Shown: positions 13,435 through 29,632, numbered from the stretch's first letter. The stretch: DNA of 64,000 bases from Ficedula albicollis (GCF_000247815.1 NC_021673.1:108457432-108521431), one strand, 5' to 3'. Translations and numbers: made by a program. Notes: generated from the letters alone by a model not told the origin.

Positions 13435-16400
13435 GAAGGCCATCTGAACTATTGTATGTGTATTGATTTGGTTGATTTGCTGCCTGTGTAACTCAGAGCA
13501 TCATTAATCTGATACAGAGAGCACCATTTGAAAGGCTTTGACTAAGTACAATATCAAGTGTCACCCTGGGCTTTAGAGTACAAAAAGTACAGATAGCACA
13601 AACAAAAGGGTCATATTCACCCTGGTTTAACTCTTTCAGCCTTGCTAACAATTGCCATAATGTGCTTATTCTGGAGTTGAATCAGAGGAAAATCTGAACC
13701 AGAACAGAAATGGGAAAAAGCTGCCTGGATAAAGGTGTTTTCTTGATTTCTTAAGAATGTTGCTTGCTTGATTCCACTGAAAATGCCACATGGTTGGAAA
13801 CATTCATTCATGTTACTGTTTTTCAGATGTTGGAATTGTCTGGTTTCTGGATAGCAATGTGCTTATCAAAGGTGCTAATCACTTCCTCCACATAAATAAG
13901 ATTAATTTCTCTGCAGAAAATGAATACACAGGTAGCCTCTCACCAGGACTGGTGAACTGCCTTACAAACAGCTGAGTAACAGTACAAACCCCTTAGAGTA
14001 TATTTAGACAAAGTAGCAGCAGGCATTTGCCTTCACAAGAAAGAAAGAAAAAAACCTTTCAAACTCAAATACTCTTGTGCTCTTATCCAGATTCCTTCCC
14101 CTCACCTGTATTCTGGTCCATACTTCTATTGCTGGGTCAACTATCATCCTTGCTGCTCCCATGCCCTCATTCTCTTTTCCTCAACAGCTGCTGTCAGCTG
14201 CTGTCCAACAAGACTTAACAGCTACAGCACACAGGGCTGTACAGGCTGCAGGTTACCAGCCAAGAGCTTTGGAGTATGCTTTGTGATCCCACATGGATTT
14301 TCAGTATGTTTCCCCTCTTCCTACAACCCACACATAGGGATCCAGAAGAAGTAGACTATTTCATTATGCCAGCTAAAAAAAAAAAAAAGGCAAATCTCCA
14401 GTGCAATAGGGCTGTCATAAGCCTGAAGCAAAACAAAACTCAGCACCCTGTCCAGCCTTCCTGCCCTGGATCACTCCTGATATTACTCACCTCAGTCTAA
14501 CCTTTATGTCATGCCTGTGGCAGATGGAAACTCCTACAGTTTTACCGAAGCTAAATATTATTTGAACTTTCAATTAGGTTTTTATACAGCCCAGAAATGG
14601 GCAAAACGTGATCTAGAAACTTTAAATAAAGTGAGAGGGAGAAAGCAAAGCAAATGTGTTCAATTTTTAAATCAGTTCCAGTACCAGTTGGAATCAACCC
14701 CGTGTGCCTTGAAATTATCGAGACAAGAAACTGATGTTGTTGCTGACCCAGGCAGAGTACCTATGACAAAAACCCAACTTCTCTGTGTCACTGAATTATT
14801 GTTTCTCACTGACATTAAGAAAACAACCTGGAGATTAGCCATTGATAAATGGTTTCTATTTCCCCAGAGGTAAGTTTCCCGTTTTACACGCAGTGTAGAC
14901 AATCGAGCCTATGTCAGATTGTCAGCAACGCATGACAGTGGTTTCCTGTAACAAACAGGCCATGTTCCAGTCTGCACATTCCAATTCCATTAATCCTTGT
15001 ACTACTTTGTGTTTAAAATATAAGTAGCATGATTGGAAAAACAATAAAGATATCATCTGAGAAGTAAGTATATAAGGGTGCAGAATTCTTAGAAAACAGT
15101 ATTGCTGACACTGGACTGTCCCTGGGCTTCTCAATATGTAGGGAAGATGAGATCTTGACACCCTAAGAACAGGTTAACAAAATTCACATGTGCTGACAAA
15201 ACTCAGAAACTGAGGGTTTAACCCCTGCTGCTGCAGTGAAGAAAGTAGAAGCTGCTGCAATGAAGACAGCAGAAGCAACAGATTGCTCCTGCAAAGAGCA
15301 ATCGCCCCTCCTTCTGCTCTGCTCTCACCCATAACCAGTCCCCATTCATCTTTTTAGCTGGCCCTTTACTGAGGAGAAGCTGGATAGCTGGTTGCACAAG
15401 GCATGCAGATGTCCCTTCCAGGCATTGAGGCAGCAGAATCCTTGTCAGCCCAATTTATGAAACACGGGGATCCATTTCATTCCTTGGTTCTGTGTGCCCC
15501 CACAGACTAAATAGAGACAAGATTTTGAAGGGTCCAAAACCAAAAAACCTAATTTCAGGATGAAAAATTATTTTATGCACTTCCTTAATGAAATAACAAT
15601 CCCTTAATTTCTAACATGGAAGCCTGCTTTAACAGCAGCAGAGCCTAGATCAATATCTTAGATGTGGTTTAACACTTTATGCTTTTATTTTGCTGCCTTT
15701 TAATGCGTAACTCAAATATGATTCCTTGATATTTGTTCTTAGAATTAATTATATTCCTGTATTTGCTTGAATACAAGCCAGAAAGTAATGAACTACAGAC
15801 TTGAGAGTCAGAAAAAAATATATGATCAAAGGTACAAATACATTATCCCTTATTCCATACATTCTTTAAATTTCTGGGGTGGGTAAAAGTGTTCTCCCAT
15901 TTAGCTCACACATTTTCATTTACTGAATTAAAAAAGCATTTGTTGGTCAGTATTCTTTGCTTTCTTTTAGGCTCCTAGTTGCTGCCATTTTACTAAGCAT
16001 ACTGTCTGGTACTGACTGCATATGAGTCAGCCTAGTTTTAAGAAGGTAGGTGGAGAATTAGTCTTTGGGCTGGGTGAGGAGAGTGGTAGTTGTTTCCCAG
16101 TTAGTTTTGACTAGAAGTAGTTTATTGGGGAGCATGGGGTGGGCATCCTCAGAAATGTAGTTGTGTTAATTCTAGAGGGTGCTTCAGAGGAATTTTCTAG
16201 GTTGTGCCCAGGAAAGAATAGTTTCACCACTGATTTTCTGATTTTGTTCTGATTTTGCATTTCTTACATTAGATGCTTACATTAGAAAAACACCCTGCTA
16301 ATTTGCAACTAGAAACACTCGAGGTCTCCACGCTGTATGAGTAAGTCTCTTTTTAAAAACCTAGATAAAATTCCAAGAAGACCATTCTGCAAGAACCTCT

Positions 16401-19400
16401 GCAAAGGACGATTAGGACAATTCCTTTTAGATAACAGAATTACACAGCACCCAGTTAAATGACACACTTTAACTGTACAAGCACCAGGTTAGAGGACATG
16501 CTCCAGGTCAGCCTTACTGAGTTTGCTTCCCACTTTTTGCTAATCATGGAAGAATACAAATTAATTTCGTGAGTAGGTTATGAGCATGCTTCAGTGGATT
16601 AAGTCCCTATAAAAAGTAACCACAGCCAAAAGGACTAGAGAACACCATCAGAATTCACTAGTCAGCCCACTTCAAGAGTAGGATACATTGACACTCACTA
16701 CAAGTGTTTGTTCAGAAGGGACTAGGGCAAGGGAGCCAGTATGCTGTAAATTCACACTTTAGCTTACTTCTCTCTAATCTGCCTATGTCAGACACAGTGA
16801 TGAAAGACAAGATTTTAAACTGACTACACTGAGCAAATCCAAAAAGTTGTCTGATCACTGAAGTTCACAGTCAAAACCAGACTTCCTGTCTTAGCTTAGC
16901 TGATTTGGAACGGAAGTCAAAGTAAGTGGTTGCAAATGAATTTGGTCTAGCTTAAGTGAATCATCTGAAAAACTCCCCTACACTAAAATCCTGCAGTATC
17001 TGTTTTCTCAGACAAAGTGACTCAATCCTTAGTTATCAGCTGGATTCTGACCTTGCCTTAGGTGGAGGCTCAGATAAAGGTGACCTGAACCATCAGTCCT
17101 GACAATCCTGCCTTCTGTCAGGAGCTTATGGGAGCATCAGAAAAAGCATACACTTTCCTTAAGGCAAATTACCACTTCCCTCGGAATTTTCAGAAGCTCA
17201 TTAGTACTTAAGGAAACAACAATACTTACATTGTGTCTGTATTGCACTGCCTTTTTTTTGTTGTTTGTTTTTGATCACTAGAGCATTGCAAAACCTGTGG
17301 CGCTATGCATAGCACAGTAAACACACTGCAAAAAGAAATTTGACTGGCATAATGTAATAAAGAATCACTTCAAAGTTTATATCTTTCCTGTGGAGGTGAA
17401 GAGTTTATGTTTTAGCCATGCAGTTTTACTGAGGGAGGAAAATAACTCTAATACAAAAGATGCTGTTAAATCACAATTACCTTTTCCATGTTCGTTTGTG
17501 GTTTTTTCAATTGATCCCATCTCTTTAGTGGTAAAGCAGTTGGAAATGAGGAAAATGTATAGTATCATTTCCAGACTTAGTCCAGTGATGTGCTCATACT
17601 GTAGCTGTCAGTTCATTGTACAATTTCCTCACGAAATTTTAAGGTCTTTGACCGCATTCATGTCGTATTAAGTTAAGTTTTGGTCACTGTGCATGTGCCA
17701 GTTTCCCAAAAGTTTGATTTCTTTCATATATTGAAAAATCTGAGGAGCATATGCCCCTCAGACATGCTACCACTCCTTTATTTCAAAATGAAACATGTTT
17801 TGCTTTAAAAAATAATCCTGTGAGCCCACCACTTTTGCCTGCCCTGCCAAGGTTTGCCAGTACTTCAGCTATCCTGATACAGATTTTGTGGGGCTGTGCT
17901 ATTATATTTATTTAATAATTGTGGTTTAAGAATTCTTTTTGTTTAAGTATAAAATTTTTAAGCCAGACTATTTCAGTGATAGCCTCCACCAAAAAAGCCC
18001 ACCAACACTTTCACTGGAATATTTTGGAGACAATGGCAAAGTTGGCTTCTGGATAAGTCAAGAAAGTGAGTGACAACCTCTTTGCCATTTGTGAATGCCA
18101 GGGGTTCAGATATGTGTCTCAGAGGAAGGTGGACAGAAGCTCTGCAGAGACCTGTGCTGGGGAAAGGCACTGCCACACCTGTCCCACTTCTCACTGCTCT
18201 TTCCCTCCTTCTGCCACAAGACACCTCCTCCTGGGATTTCCAAGAGGTAGCTAATCTGAAACAGGATAAAAAAGAAGTGCAGAATGAGGCACAAAACAAG
18301 CCACCCTGTTAATCCAAATTCAATAATGCTGCAAGACTGGTGTGAACTTTTTCCTTTTGAAGCCCAAAGAGCTGACAACAGGTTAAAGTTGAAGAAGTGA
18401 GAGAGGGAGAGGATGTAGAGCTAGTGATCTGCTGGGTGATGTGCTGAACTGATACAAGCATACTCACACTTTAAGTCACAGGCTGAAGGTCAAAGGTAGA
18501 GGCTCGATGGGTCTGTCTTGATTTTCCATTTTTACCATGCATGGCTAGGAAAGGAATCTTGAGTCACAACAAAGCATGGTTCTGTGTACTGTGTGTGGAC
18601 TAGCACCACAGAGAAATGGCTGCCTAAGTTTATCTTTCCCCCTTCGTCCAAAAAGTGAGTAGCTCCCTTAACAGTTCAAGCCAGAAACATACACTAGAAC
18701 AGTAATTTTTTCAAATTATTTTATCATACAAGACAGATAACATAAGAGGATTAAAAATGTGGCTTCAGTAAAGTCATTAGCAAAGCTCCTTCTACCTTTA
18801 GACACTTGGAATTTTCTCTGAAAGACATTAATTGCAACAGTCAAAAGCTTTGCTTTTGAAAAGTTGGAACACACATTTACATCCATCTAGTGTTTTCCTA
18901 ATACCCTCTCCCCCTTGCTGTTTCTAAGTACAAGAACCAGGAGAGACCAACAAAGCTTTAGGTATTGGAAGAGAAAATTCTCTAACAGGACAGCTGAATG
19001 AAGTAAGGGAACATAAGAGTGGTTGGGTTTCCCTCAATGTTCTGAATTCTGAAGATGCTTAATACCAATGTGGCATTTTAAGTTTCTAACAAAAGATATT
19101 GTCTCACTAACATCAGGTTTCAAAACAAAAACATATTTTCTCACTGATACTCAATGAGCCAGAAAATAAAAAACAACAGATTCTTTTTTAAAGAACAGAC
19201 CAATTGAAAATTTTTGTGAGTCTTTCTTCAGTAATAGCTTCATTTAAACTATCATTTCATTTCACAGTATGACACACAAAGAGAAATCTAATGTGCTAGG
19301 AATATTTCAGCAAGACTCCTACAACAGAAAACTGCAGCTCCTTAACAAAATTATCTGGTGTAGTAATAAAACAGCAGACAAATGAATAGTAGACAATCTA

Positions 19401-22400
19401 CTCAGATTTTCTAAGGTCTTTGACCAAGGCCTGCAGAGGATATCATAAGTACAGACTAAGGAATAGGAAAGTAGTTCTCCTATTTAAAATAACTGAAGGC
19501 CAAGATGACAAAACAGAAAAATAAACTATCTCATTTCAGCATGTGAAAAGATAACTGTGAGGTCCACGATATCCCATGCTTCCATGTCTTCATATAGAAA
19601 GCCTGTTCCTTAATAAAGCATTATCTGAAGAAGACAAATAACAAAAAAGTATTTATTATTCAGACACCCAAACAATGACAGCAATGCCTCTTCTGGTTCC
19701 TGCTTTATAACTCTTTACAACAAATACTCACTCTTCTGTAATGATTAATCTCTATGGAAAAAAAGACAGTCCTAATGCCTAAAAGTCCTAAAAGCAGTCC
19801 TAAATGTTTGTAAGACACAAAAAATAACATCATTTCAAGGTTTTTTTCCTCTTGGAGAAAAATAGCAAGCCTTTGTATCTGGCTTACTTTTGTAGTGAGA
19901 ATAGTGGTAATTCTCTTGTAATTCATTTTTATATCCTGCTGTCTCAGACGAGGTAAAGGAGAAACTGTTGTCATCAACAAATTAGTTGCAACAAGTTCTA
20001 AACCTGTTTTTGCTCAGGAAAGCATCAAAAGTGCTTTAGGTTGCATCCCTTGGCTCACTTGAAGGCATTTTTCTCTAGTTAGCCTCTAGGTCAGAAATTA
20101 ACTGCAGCTACTTCTCTTCCTTTTCCAAGGTTGGACTTGGCCTACTTTTCATTATGCCCTTTATGAACCAACAGTCTCCTGCCCTTACACTGCTACACAA
20201 CCAGTCAAGAGGAAAGAAATATTACCTAACTATGATAGGGGGTGGGGGCACGTGTGTTATCTGAATTTGCTTGTGAATGTACTGAACAGCTTTTGATAGC
20301 TACGGGGAGGTATGTTGTAAACTCTCTGTAATGAATACTTGTAGACATGAATGTTTGTGCATACCTTCACTATAATAACAAGTTGAAGCCTGCACCATTT
20401 ATATTTTCCTACTTTTCAGAATTGCACCTCTCTGAGATTCCTCTTGAAGAAGATTTTATGTGATCACTGTATAAATTGGTAGAATTCACAGATAAGCATT
20501 ACGAGACTTTTCTTGATGGAAGCTGGAACTTTATTCTCATCTGGAAAAGCATGTAACAGTAGGTTTGATTTTCAAGAGAATTCATCTGTGAAATCCATTT
20601 AATGTAAATTACATTTGAAATAAGAGAGAAATAGGTCCTTCAGATAATTATACTGCCTTCTTCAGGAAGAAAAACTACATCACAGAGAACTCTGAGCAAA
20701 TCTGATACTACAATATTTATGTCTGTGGTAAGTCTACATTTAGAACTGTTATGAGTTATGAGGCTGAGAACAAGAGTCAATTGAAGACAAAATATCTTTT
20801 GATACATACAATAACTTCTTTGTCTTATACTTTTGCCTTTTACTTATAAAAAAATTAAATTTCTGTAACTTGTGGAAATTAATATAAAAGCATAATTTAA
20901 AATTTCGATCCTGACAGCAACTCTGTATGCAAAGCTCTAACTAAGGAAAGCCCCTGCTGAATCTCAAAGGCGTGCTCATGGTGGGTTTTGTTTGGGGGAT
21001 CAAGAGTCTGGAAAGAACAAATTCCTTTAAGCTCTCAAGTTAAAGGAAGAGGTAGTAAACATCTCTTTTTATCCCTAGGCTTTTCAGAGTCCAGTGAAGA
21101 GTTCAATGGCAAGTACAATGACTTTAAAGACCCACCATCAGGTTCACTATAAGATTCCAATTTTAATGACGAGCTCAGGATTCAGAAAACAACATTTCAG
21201 ATGGTATCTTTTATGAGACCAGCTGACAGAGTTGGAAGTAGACCAGCTTTGAAGCACTCCAGCCCTCCTTAAGTCTGCTATACAAGCAGAACCTTTGCCA
21301 CATTGTACAGTCTTACAGCTATTTTGGTTGGCAATTTACTTGTGTTAATCAGTTACACAGTTTATCCAATTGTGTGACACAAAACCAAATTGTAGGCAGA
21401 CATGGTACATTCACATTGGACAGAGATTTACAGTTCAGGATTAAGTGCCTGTGGAAAGGGCTTTGGAGACTTTAAAATTTTCCAATTAATATGGCACCAA
21501 GACTGGGGCATACTGAGAACCCAATGCCCCATCACATTTGGCAGTGATGCCCAATTGTTCAGTAGAGCCTCCTGAATCACCAAAACCACTTCCTGCAGGC
21601 TGTCTGTAAATCCCTTATCCAAGTACTGACCCAGCCCAGCCCTGCTTAGCTGTATGCAATCATAGCCTAAGGTGGTGTGACTGCAAGCACAAACAGCATG
21701 CATCTCGCATTTCAGCTCAGTTAGCTGTCTTCTTCAGAAAAGAGCCTTCCTTTCAAGGCAGTCATAAGATGCAGTTTTATGAAGGGTTACTTTCCTGTAG
21801 TAAAATCATTTGAGTATATTCAAATATCAGCTTGTCTTTCCTATTCAGGTCAATGGTGAAAACACTGCCTATGCTACACAACAATATTTGAATTTGGTGG
21901 CAACTTCCTATTCTGATCAAAGGTTGTCCAGTAACTATTATTAAAATTGGTAAGCAAGAAAAGGTGTTCTAAAAAATGATAAATATCACAGTGGGATCAT
22001 TTTAAGAACAAATACAGCTTTCTATAGTTACACACAGCCTTTGGCAACATTCAATACAGCAAACCTTTTCAAGCCTGAGTGTTTAAATCTTAGGTGCCTA
22101 AACAAAAAAGAAGCACAGGTTAAGCAGACTGATTGTATATGTACCCATGATTACATTTCCAGAAGTGTTAATTACAGCTCTTACTGATTCTACTCACCAT
22201 CTCTGACAATCACAGCAGGAGATCTGAAAATTATGGCCTATATTTGCATCTGGGAAAAAAAAAAAAGCACTAAGTTTACACAGATGCAGGCTTCTGTTGG
22301 GGCATATGCTGATGTCTGCCTACAGCTTGAATAATTGCAATATGCAGGAGTGCTGTGCAAGTATTCTTGCCCCACAGCCATGAATAAGAAGCAGCGCAGC

Positions 22401-23029
22401 TGCCATTGCAGCCCATGTGCTATTGTAGCAGGACAACAGCTGTAGTTCCTCACTTATGGAAGCATGGCCCACACATGCCATGTTCTCTGACATGTTTCAC
22501 CTTGCAATAGGTTGTGCAGTAATTCAGGGTCAGCTTGCACAGATCTAGGGCTCCACCAAAGTCACAAGGTGGATATTCCACGTGCAAGCTCCCAGTGTGC
22601 TGTCTCTCATGTGGTAACAAAGATATGCTGAATCCTATGCACACAGTAAATACACTTTACACTGGAAATAAATCTGAATTAGTGCATAGTTTTGGGGGGT
22701 TTTAGGTGGTCACACTAAAGATTTGGTGTTACTCCATTATAATAAGTCTGTTATTTTAAAAAAAGGCATTTTCTTCTCTGTTTCTCTTTGCACTTATGCC
22801 CAGTTCATCTGCATATAAAATGAAACAAAATTTATAACAGTAAGATCTTGCTACACTTAACAAGGAGAGTGTATCACTCTCCCACCCCTCGGTAAATTAT
22901 TTTGCTGGAGGCTACATCATTCTCTCTGAGTAGTATGTTGGGAGTTGACAGAGGCGTGAATAATTCTCCGTGTAGAAGCCTCCCCAGCCGAGCTGAGCTG
23001 CAGCATGTTGGGCTGGCCTTTGATGCAGA

Positions 23030-23140
23030 CTGGTTGGGCAGGTTCCTGGGTGCCCCAGGAACCGGTCTGACGAGCCTGTTATGCCAACAAATTCTGGTAT
23101 GATTCCATGCTCTCCAGAATGCAGAAACCTGCCCAGCCAG
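23030..23140. repeat. Nested inverted repeat around GGTTCCTGGG
   Basis: The left arm at 23030-23049 ('ctggttgggcaggttcctgg') pairs with the right arm at 23121-23140 ('gcagaaacctgcccagccag') with a few mismatches. Inside, 'ggttcctggg' at 23041-23050 and 'ccccaggaacc' at 23053-23063 form a tight perfect palindrome. 'Attctgg' near 23091 and 'ccagaat' near 23114 form another short pair. The transcript of either strand could fold into a branched hairpin. No transposase or target-site duplication was seen. Confidence 0.75.
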
Positions 23141-24937
23141 TTAAATGAAAGGCATATTAGGTTATCCATTGCACATTGTATATATCTTAGGTGCAGCAGA
23201 TCTCCTCTCGGCACTCTCTAGTGTGGTCCACAGTGGCTTCCTCATCTCACTTACACTTGAGGTTTATAGCTGGAGGGGAAGTCAATAGTAAATATTTATC
23301 ACCCCGACCAAGAACAGAACTTTTCACAAGTCAAACAGAAGGGTGAGTTTTGAAAATCTTTCTTTTAAATTAATTTAAGATAACCTTAAGCAAAAAATTT
23401 CTCTGATGCTTGAAGTGGGATAGTGGCTATCTCCTTAATGTGCCGGAGTACTGCCAGTCTTTATAGCACTTGTTGACAGGATTTTGCTAATTGCAGCTGT
23501 TTGAGCCTTCTGTGTGCAGCTCAACATCATCTGCTCTCTATGCAGAGTATTTACTGCAAAGACAGCTCAATGAACCTAGCAGAGGAATGAGAGTTAGAAA
23601 CTCCACAGCCAATGACCTGGCATTTTGAGCAGTTCACTTAAGTATTGCTTATTGGTCTTCTCTTTTATACAGTGTTTTTATAATACCTGTCACATAACAG
23701 CAGTGTTGTGATAAGGCATACTGCCATTACAGTAAGGCGTGTGATTACTAATTCTAGCCAGACTAACTTTTTAAGTTGTTCTATTTTATAGAGTGAGCTA
23801 CTTAAGCCTAGATTTACCTATTTTGTGGTAATATAGAAAACTTGCTTGTCCTTCTGACTGCTTTCTTTCTACATACTTATTAGAAATTTACCTGTTTAGA
23901 ATGAGTAACGGTGGTGGTAATGACAATAAAAAGCAGTGCTAGTCATAAAGAGTAAGCTGACCTGAAAGTTGTACCTCTCTTTGCAGCTGAATCCATTCAT
24001 AGGTTCTGTGTCAAATAAGAAAAATTAAACAGTGTAAAAACAAAAGCGGTGGAATCTGGTAACTGATTAACTACTGGAGCAAAGAACTACTTGCTGAGGT
24101 GAATAGAAAGGAATGAAGACAGGTTTTGTCATGCCTGTTAGGACAAAATAACTCTTTAACTTAAGTAAATGTGAATCTTCTCAACATCTGTGTAGCTACA
24201 TTTTTTAAAACCCTCACATAGCTACTTCCGCCTCCTAGGAATTCTTGATTTTTTTTTCTAACTTTAAGCAAAACAATTACCATTCTCTTTTCTGATGTGA
24301 AAAAACAGTATCAGAATCAGTGGATACAAACTACTAGATACAAAATATCTATACAGGATTATGTAAGACTTTATGGTAGTCACACAACAGGAAGCTTCAA
24401 TTATGTTTACTGCCAGCTATTTCCAAGTTGATGCTAAAATTAATAGTATTCTTTTGTAGAGCACCAAGAAAAAGGTCTCCTGAGCATCTTAAAAAAAATC
24501 AATTAATTGAAATCACCTTCTCATTAACAGCACTGTATGCGTGTGTAAATTTTTTTTTCTTAGAAGTGTGGATACACAAAAAAGAACATAGGAAAATTTT
24601 GTAGTCTCACAGAAGCTTATAATATTCCTCAGGAAAAAAGTTTAATGTTCTTACATTCTCAGTTGATTCTGCTATCAAATATGTAAGGAAAAACTTGCTA
24701 AGGGATAAACCATTCTCCACAGAAAAATTACAGCTGGCTGAACTCTATGGTTTACACAAGAACTCTGTGTAGAGCCCATAAAACACTACAAAAGAGCTTT
24801 GATTTCTAAAGCTATAGGATTTTAACACAGAACATGTTGAATATATTTAAAATTCAAACTAAATAAACCACTTTTTCAAAATGCTGCTTGCCATCCTCTC
24901 TCCAGTTTATATGTTCTCTTTTATTTGGTTTTCTTCA
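23141..24937. other. Intergenic, nothing recognised
   Basis: AT-rich sequence with no gene, RNA or repeat family that I can name. Confidence 0.5.
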
Positions 24938-25558
<621 letters not shown>

Positions 25559-25918
25559 GGGGGCTGGAAAACGCAGAGGCTATTGTTTGGGAATTTCTTT
25601 TTCCCAAATGGTAAGTAAAATATTACTTCCTATATGTTGGTTTTTTTTTTTCTGTCCCTGAATTTGTGTTGTTCACTACAGTAAAAGGTAGGTGGCATGA
25701 TTTTGTGGACAGTTCTATTAACTTTTATTTCAGCCTTCCAAAGCAGAGATAAATATGCATAACTACTCAAAGTGGTCATGTTACCCTGAGAAACATCAGT
25801 ATGAGCAAAACATGCCATTAGTTTCTGCATGCTGCTAACACAAATAGGTGCTGCTGCTTAGAGCCTGAAGATCAGGAACACTGCACTGGGGTCCTGCAAC
25901 ACCTCCCCTCACATTGCC
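25559..25918. other. Short unique segment between two poly-G blocks
   Basis: About 360 bases of ordinary sequence between two artefactual blocks. No gene or repeat recognised. Its order and orientation relative to the flanks cannot be trusted. Confidence 0.5.
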
Positions 25919-26433
<515 letters not shown>

Positions 26434-29400
26434 TCAAGACTTCCTAAAAAGCCTGAGAGTTTGAGTTGAGTAAGCCCTGGCAGTTTCTGATTATAGATGA
26501 GGAGCAGTGAAAGCACTTCAAAGAAGAGGGTTCCTTAAAATAATCAGTGCTACTGGCATCGGGGAATTTGATCTTGGCTCAGTTTCAAACGTGGCTATGC
26601 AAGTAGCTTGAGAAGAATCAAATTCAACTAGTGGAGTGATGGAGCGGCTCCTCTCTATTTTTCAAGAAAGCAACCACCTGTGCTAGACAGCAGTGGTGGT
26701 GTCTGTTGTCTGTGTGCCCTTCCAGTTGTAAGAAATCATGCTGCTCAGTCAGAAATCATGCACTTCCAGTTCAAATCCCATTTAGGTAGCAGCTGAACTG
26801 TGCCACACTCTTATTCATTCTAAAGTTGGGCTCCTTTGATGTCCTTATTGGCAGTTGCAACATAAAGTACATTAGATGAATATGACTGGAGAGTTAAACA
26901 ATATATTTATCCTTCAGTTGCAGATCTGCAAGAGAAGGTTGTGAACACACTGGCCATGTATATGTATGTGTGACCTATTAAATCTGATGCAAATATATAA
27001 GGACCTCACTATTTTATTTTATACATACACATACGTATTTTATATATACATACATGTATATATATATGCAAATAGTGCATGTATGAAATAGTTACCTTTG
27101 TGCCTAAGGCAAATAAAATATTTAAATTGGACTTCCCATTGTAATTCAAATCTGGTTTTAATCTTTACATCTAAATTTAAAGTAATAGAAACAAACAAAA
27201 AAATTAAGCTTTCTGCTAATATCTTTTAGCCCTACTCTGTATGCATATGCAGTGAACTAGGTCATCTCCGGCTACCTGAGTGGTTAGAAACACTGATGCA
27301 GCCTCTGTACTACCCCTCAAAAAGAGAGGGGACGTGTGAATTAAGGGCTATTTTTAATTTTACCTGTGCTGCATCATTGCAGTGCGCTGACAATAGAACT
27401 TCAGTTATTAGCTGATTTGGTGGTAAATAGTCCAGTCATCAAGAAGAAAGGCATTGCCACTAAACTGTAACTGAAAATCGACAGCTCCACCTACTATTAT
27501 AGGATTAAACATCTCAGACCATCCAGGTCTAAAATGGGTTAGGAAATAAGAAATAAAATTCCCTTTTTGCAGAATTGCTCATGGATAAGTGTTCTGACAC
27601 CTAGTTCAACATGCCACAGTAAGGGTTATTTTGAAATCTGGACACAAGCCATGACACCACAGGAAGTTTTGCTTCTGTTGAAGCGCAGCAACGGTGAAGT
27701 ATTTTTCCCACAGTTTTATTGTCGAGGTGTGTGTGTTTACTCTTACGAGGTGAATGAGATGCAGTTCCAGTTAGACTAGTCATCTTAAGACACCCAGTGT
27801 GTGAATGTGGGATATCAGACTCTCCAGTAGTCTTCTATCATGTTGAATGAGCAAGGAAACTAGTCAGTGGCCAACTATGTGATTACAGAGTACATAAACT
27901 CAAATAAATCTGAAAGAGAGATAAAAGTAAAGTTCAACCGTTAGTGTTAATCCGTTTTCACTTACTGTGGAGTAGATAAGGACAACACGGTAGAAGTCGG
28001 TGGATTTATATGGCTGTAAAGATCAACATGAATGAGTATGAAAGCAAACAGCTCTGAGTTTATTGGGAAATAAAAGAGATGACATAATTATTTGCCAGAG
28101 TGCTTCCTATAAATAGTAAGAAAGGTATTGTTTATGGTAAAATATCTGATCAATCAGCAAGAGGGCTATTTTATTGGTACCTATCAGATCTGTGCATAGA
28201 TTTAAGATATCTGCTTCTCTTAACTTGGGGAAATGATCACTTGCCTACATCACAAACTTTTAGATTACAGAAGTTTCAAAAGTAGAATGAAGAACTGCCA
28301 AAAAGCATTATTTAGAAAGACTGGAGTGTCTATCACAACCTATTATGACATGACAGCTCCTTCCAAAACACGTAGCTAATTTTAGCTCCACCATATGTCT
28401 CTGTTCTGATAACGGATCAAACTCACAATTTGATCTTACAATAAGTAATCTGCTGCTGAGCTCCTGAACAACATTTTCATTTTATTTAAGCTGAAAAATA
28501 AGTGGTTAAACAATGATGAGGAACGAGCAGGAAGGTTAAGTACAAGATAGTTTTGAAATACTTCAGAATTCATGATACGTACCTGATGGGAAACCAAGAA
28601 TATTTTCAACAATGGGGACCAACAGATTTGAAGCTTGAATCATGTGTCATCTCCAGTCTGACAGTATTTCAAAATATCTCAAAAATGTTGAAATAGTATT
28701 TCAGATCCAGTTTTATTTAAGCTATAGGTCTTTATTTATTATGTTTTCTTGAGGCCTGATTAATGTAAAAAGAATTAGATGGAATAGCTATTAACAAACA
28801 TGAAATACCTGAACACTTAACTTTCTAAATATTGCTATTAACAATCTAGAAAGTATGTTTGCAGTACTGTCCCTTCCAAACTGATCTATGTCTTCTAGTT
28901 ATGCCCACCAAGCTCTCCCTTCAAGAGTTCCTGTATGTACCAAAATGGTCCAGTGGAATCATGTGAAGGCAAAATAGTAATAGTGAAAAACTGTGTTTTG
29001 GTTCTATTTAATCACTAAGAACTACCTAAAATCAAGGGGCTTATCTCATTGCAGACAGCAAGGCTGGTCCCAATTAATGAAGGAACATTGATCTGCAATT
29101 TGGGCAAAAAAAATAACATTGAGAAGTGACAAAAAACGTCAGCAGCCTTATACTAATGTACTAATCATATGTGCCTGCTGGTTTCCATACTCATGAAACA
29201 TAAAAATACAACAAGGCTGCACTGTTGTACAGTAAAATGACGAGCCACGGAAACTGTTAAGATCAAGAGGGTGGGAGGAACCCCCCTTCCCCCATATACT
29301 TCTGTGTGTAGACCCCATCAACCAGATTACAAATCCTGGGGCACAGGTATATTTAACATCATAGCCTTAAAGGCAAGGCCACTTCTGGCACAGTTGTACA

Positions 29401-29632
29401 CCCCGATGATCCTCTTTACATCTTAACCAGGAAGAATTTCTTTCAGGAAAGCAGAGGCAGCAATTGCTCCAATGCAGGCTCTCGCACACACCCTTGCTTT
29501 TCAGGAGTGTCCTGTGCCTGCTGTCACACCGAACTGTGGCAGCAGCCAGGGCCTGGCTTGTCCCCTTCACTTTCCTCTGGCAGCTCTCTGGAAACCCCAA
29601 GGCCAGAGGAGGAGGGGGCTGAGACAACACCT
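26434..29632. other. Intergenic, nothing recognised
   Basis: About 3.2 kb upstream of the promoter-proximal CR1. AT-rich, with one TA-rich microsatellite and no supported gene. Confidence 0.5.
27022..27068. repeat. TA/CATA-rich microsatellite
   Basis: Imperfect run of TATA, CATA and TACA units. Simple repeat. Confidence 0.8.

Larger units (their letters stand above)
5721..23029. other. Intergenic desert upstream of RBBP8
   Basis: About 17 kb without a gene that I can support. The longest open frames reach about 120 codons, lack recognisable domains and are not linked by a consistent splice pattern. Low-complexity and short tandem repeats inside it are listed separately. An AATAAA followed by a T-rich stretch near 10672-10690 could be a fortuitous polyadenylation signal, since no upstream gene accompanies it. 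In mammals the region 5' of RBBP8 is also gene-poor. Confidence 0.55.

Noticed and set aside
14511..14873. 120-codon open frame in the upstream region
   Set aside because: No recognisable family, no splice partners and no codon signature. Frames of this length occur by chance in 64 kb.
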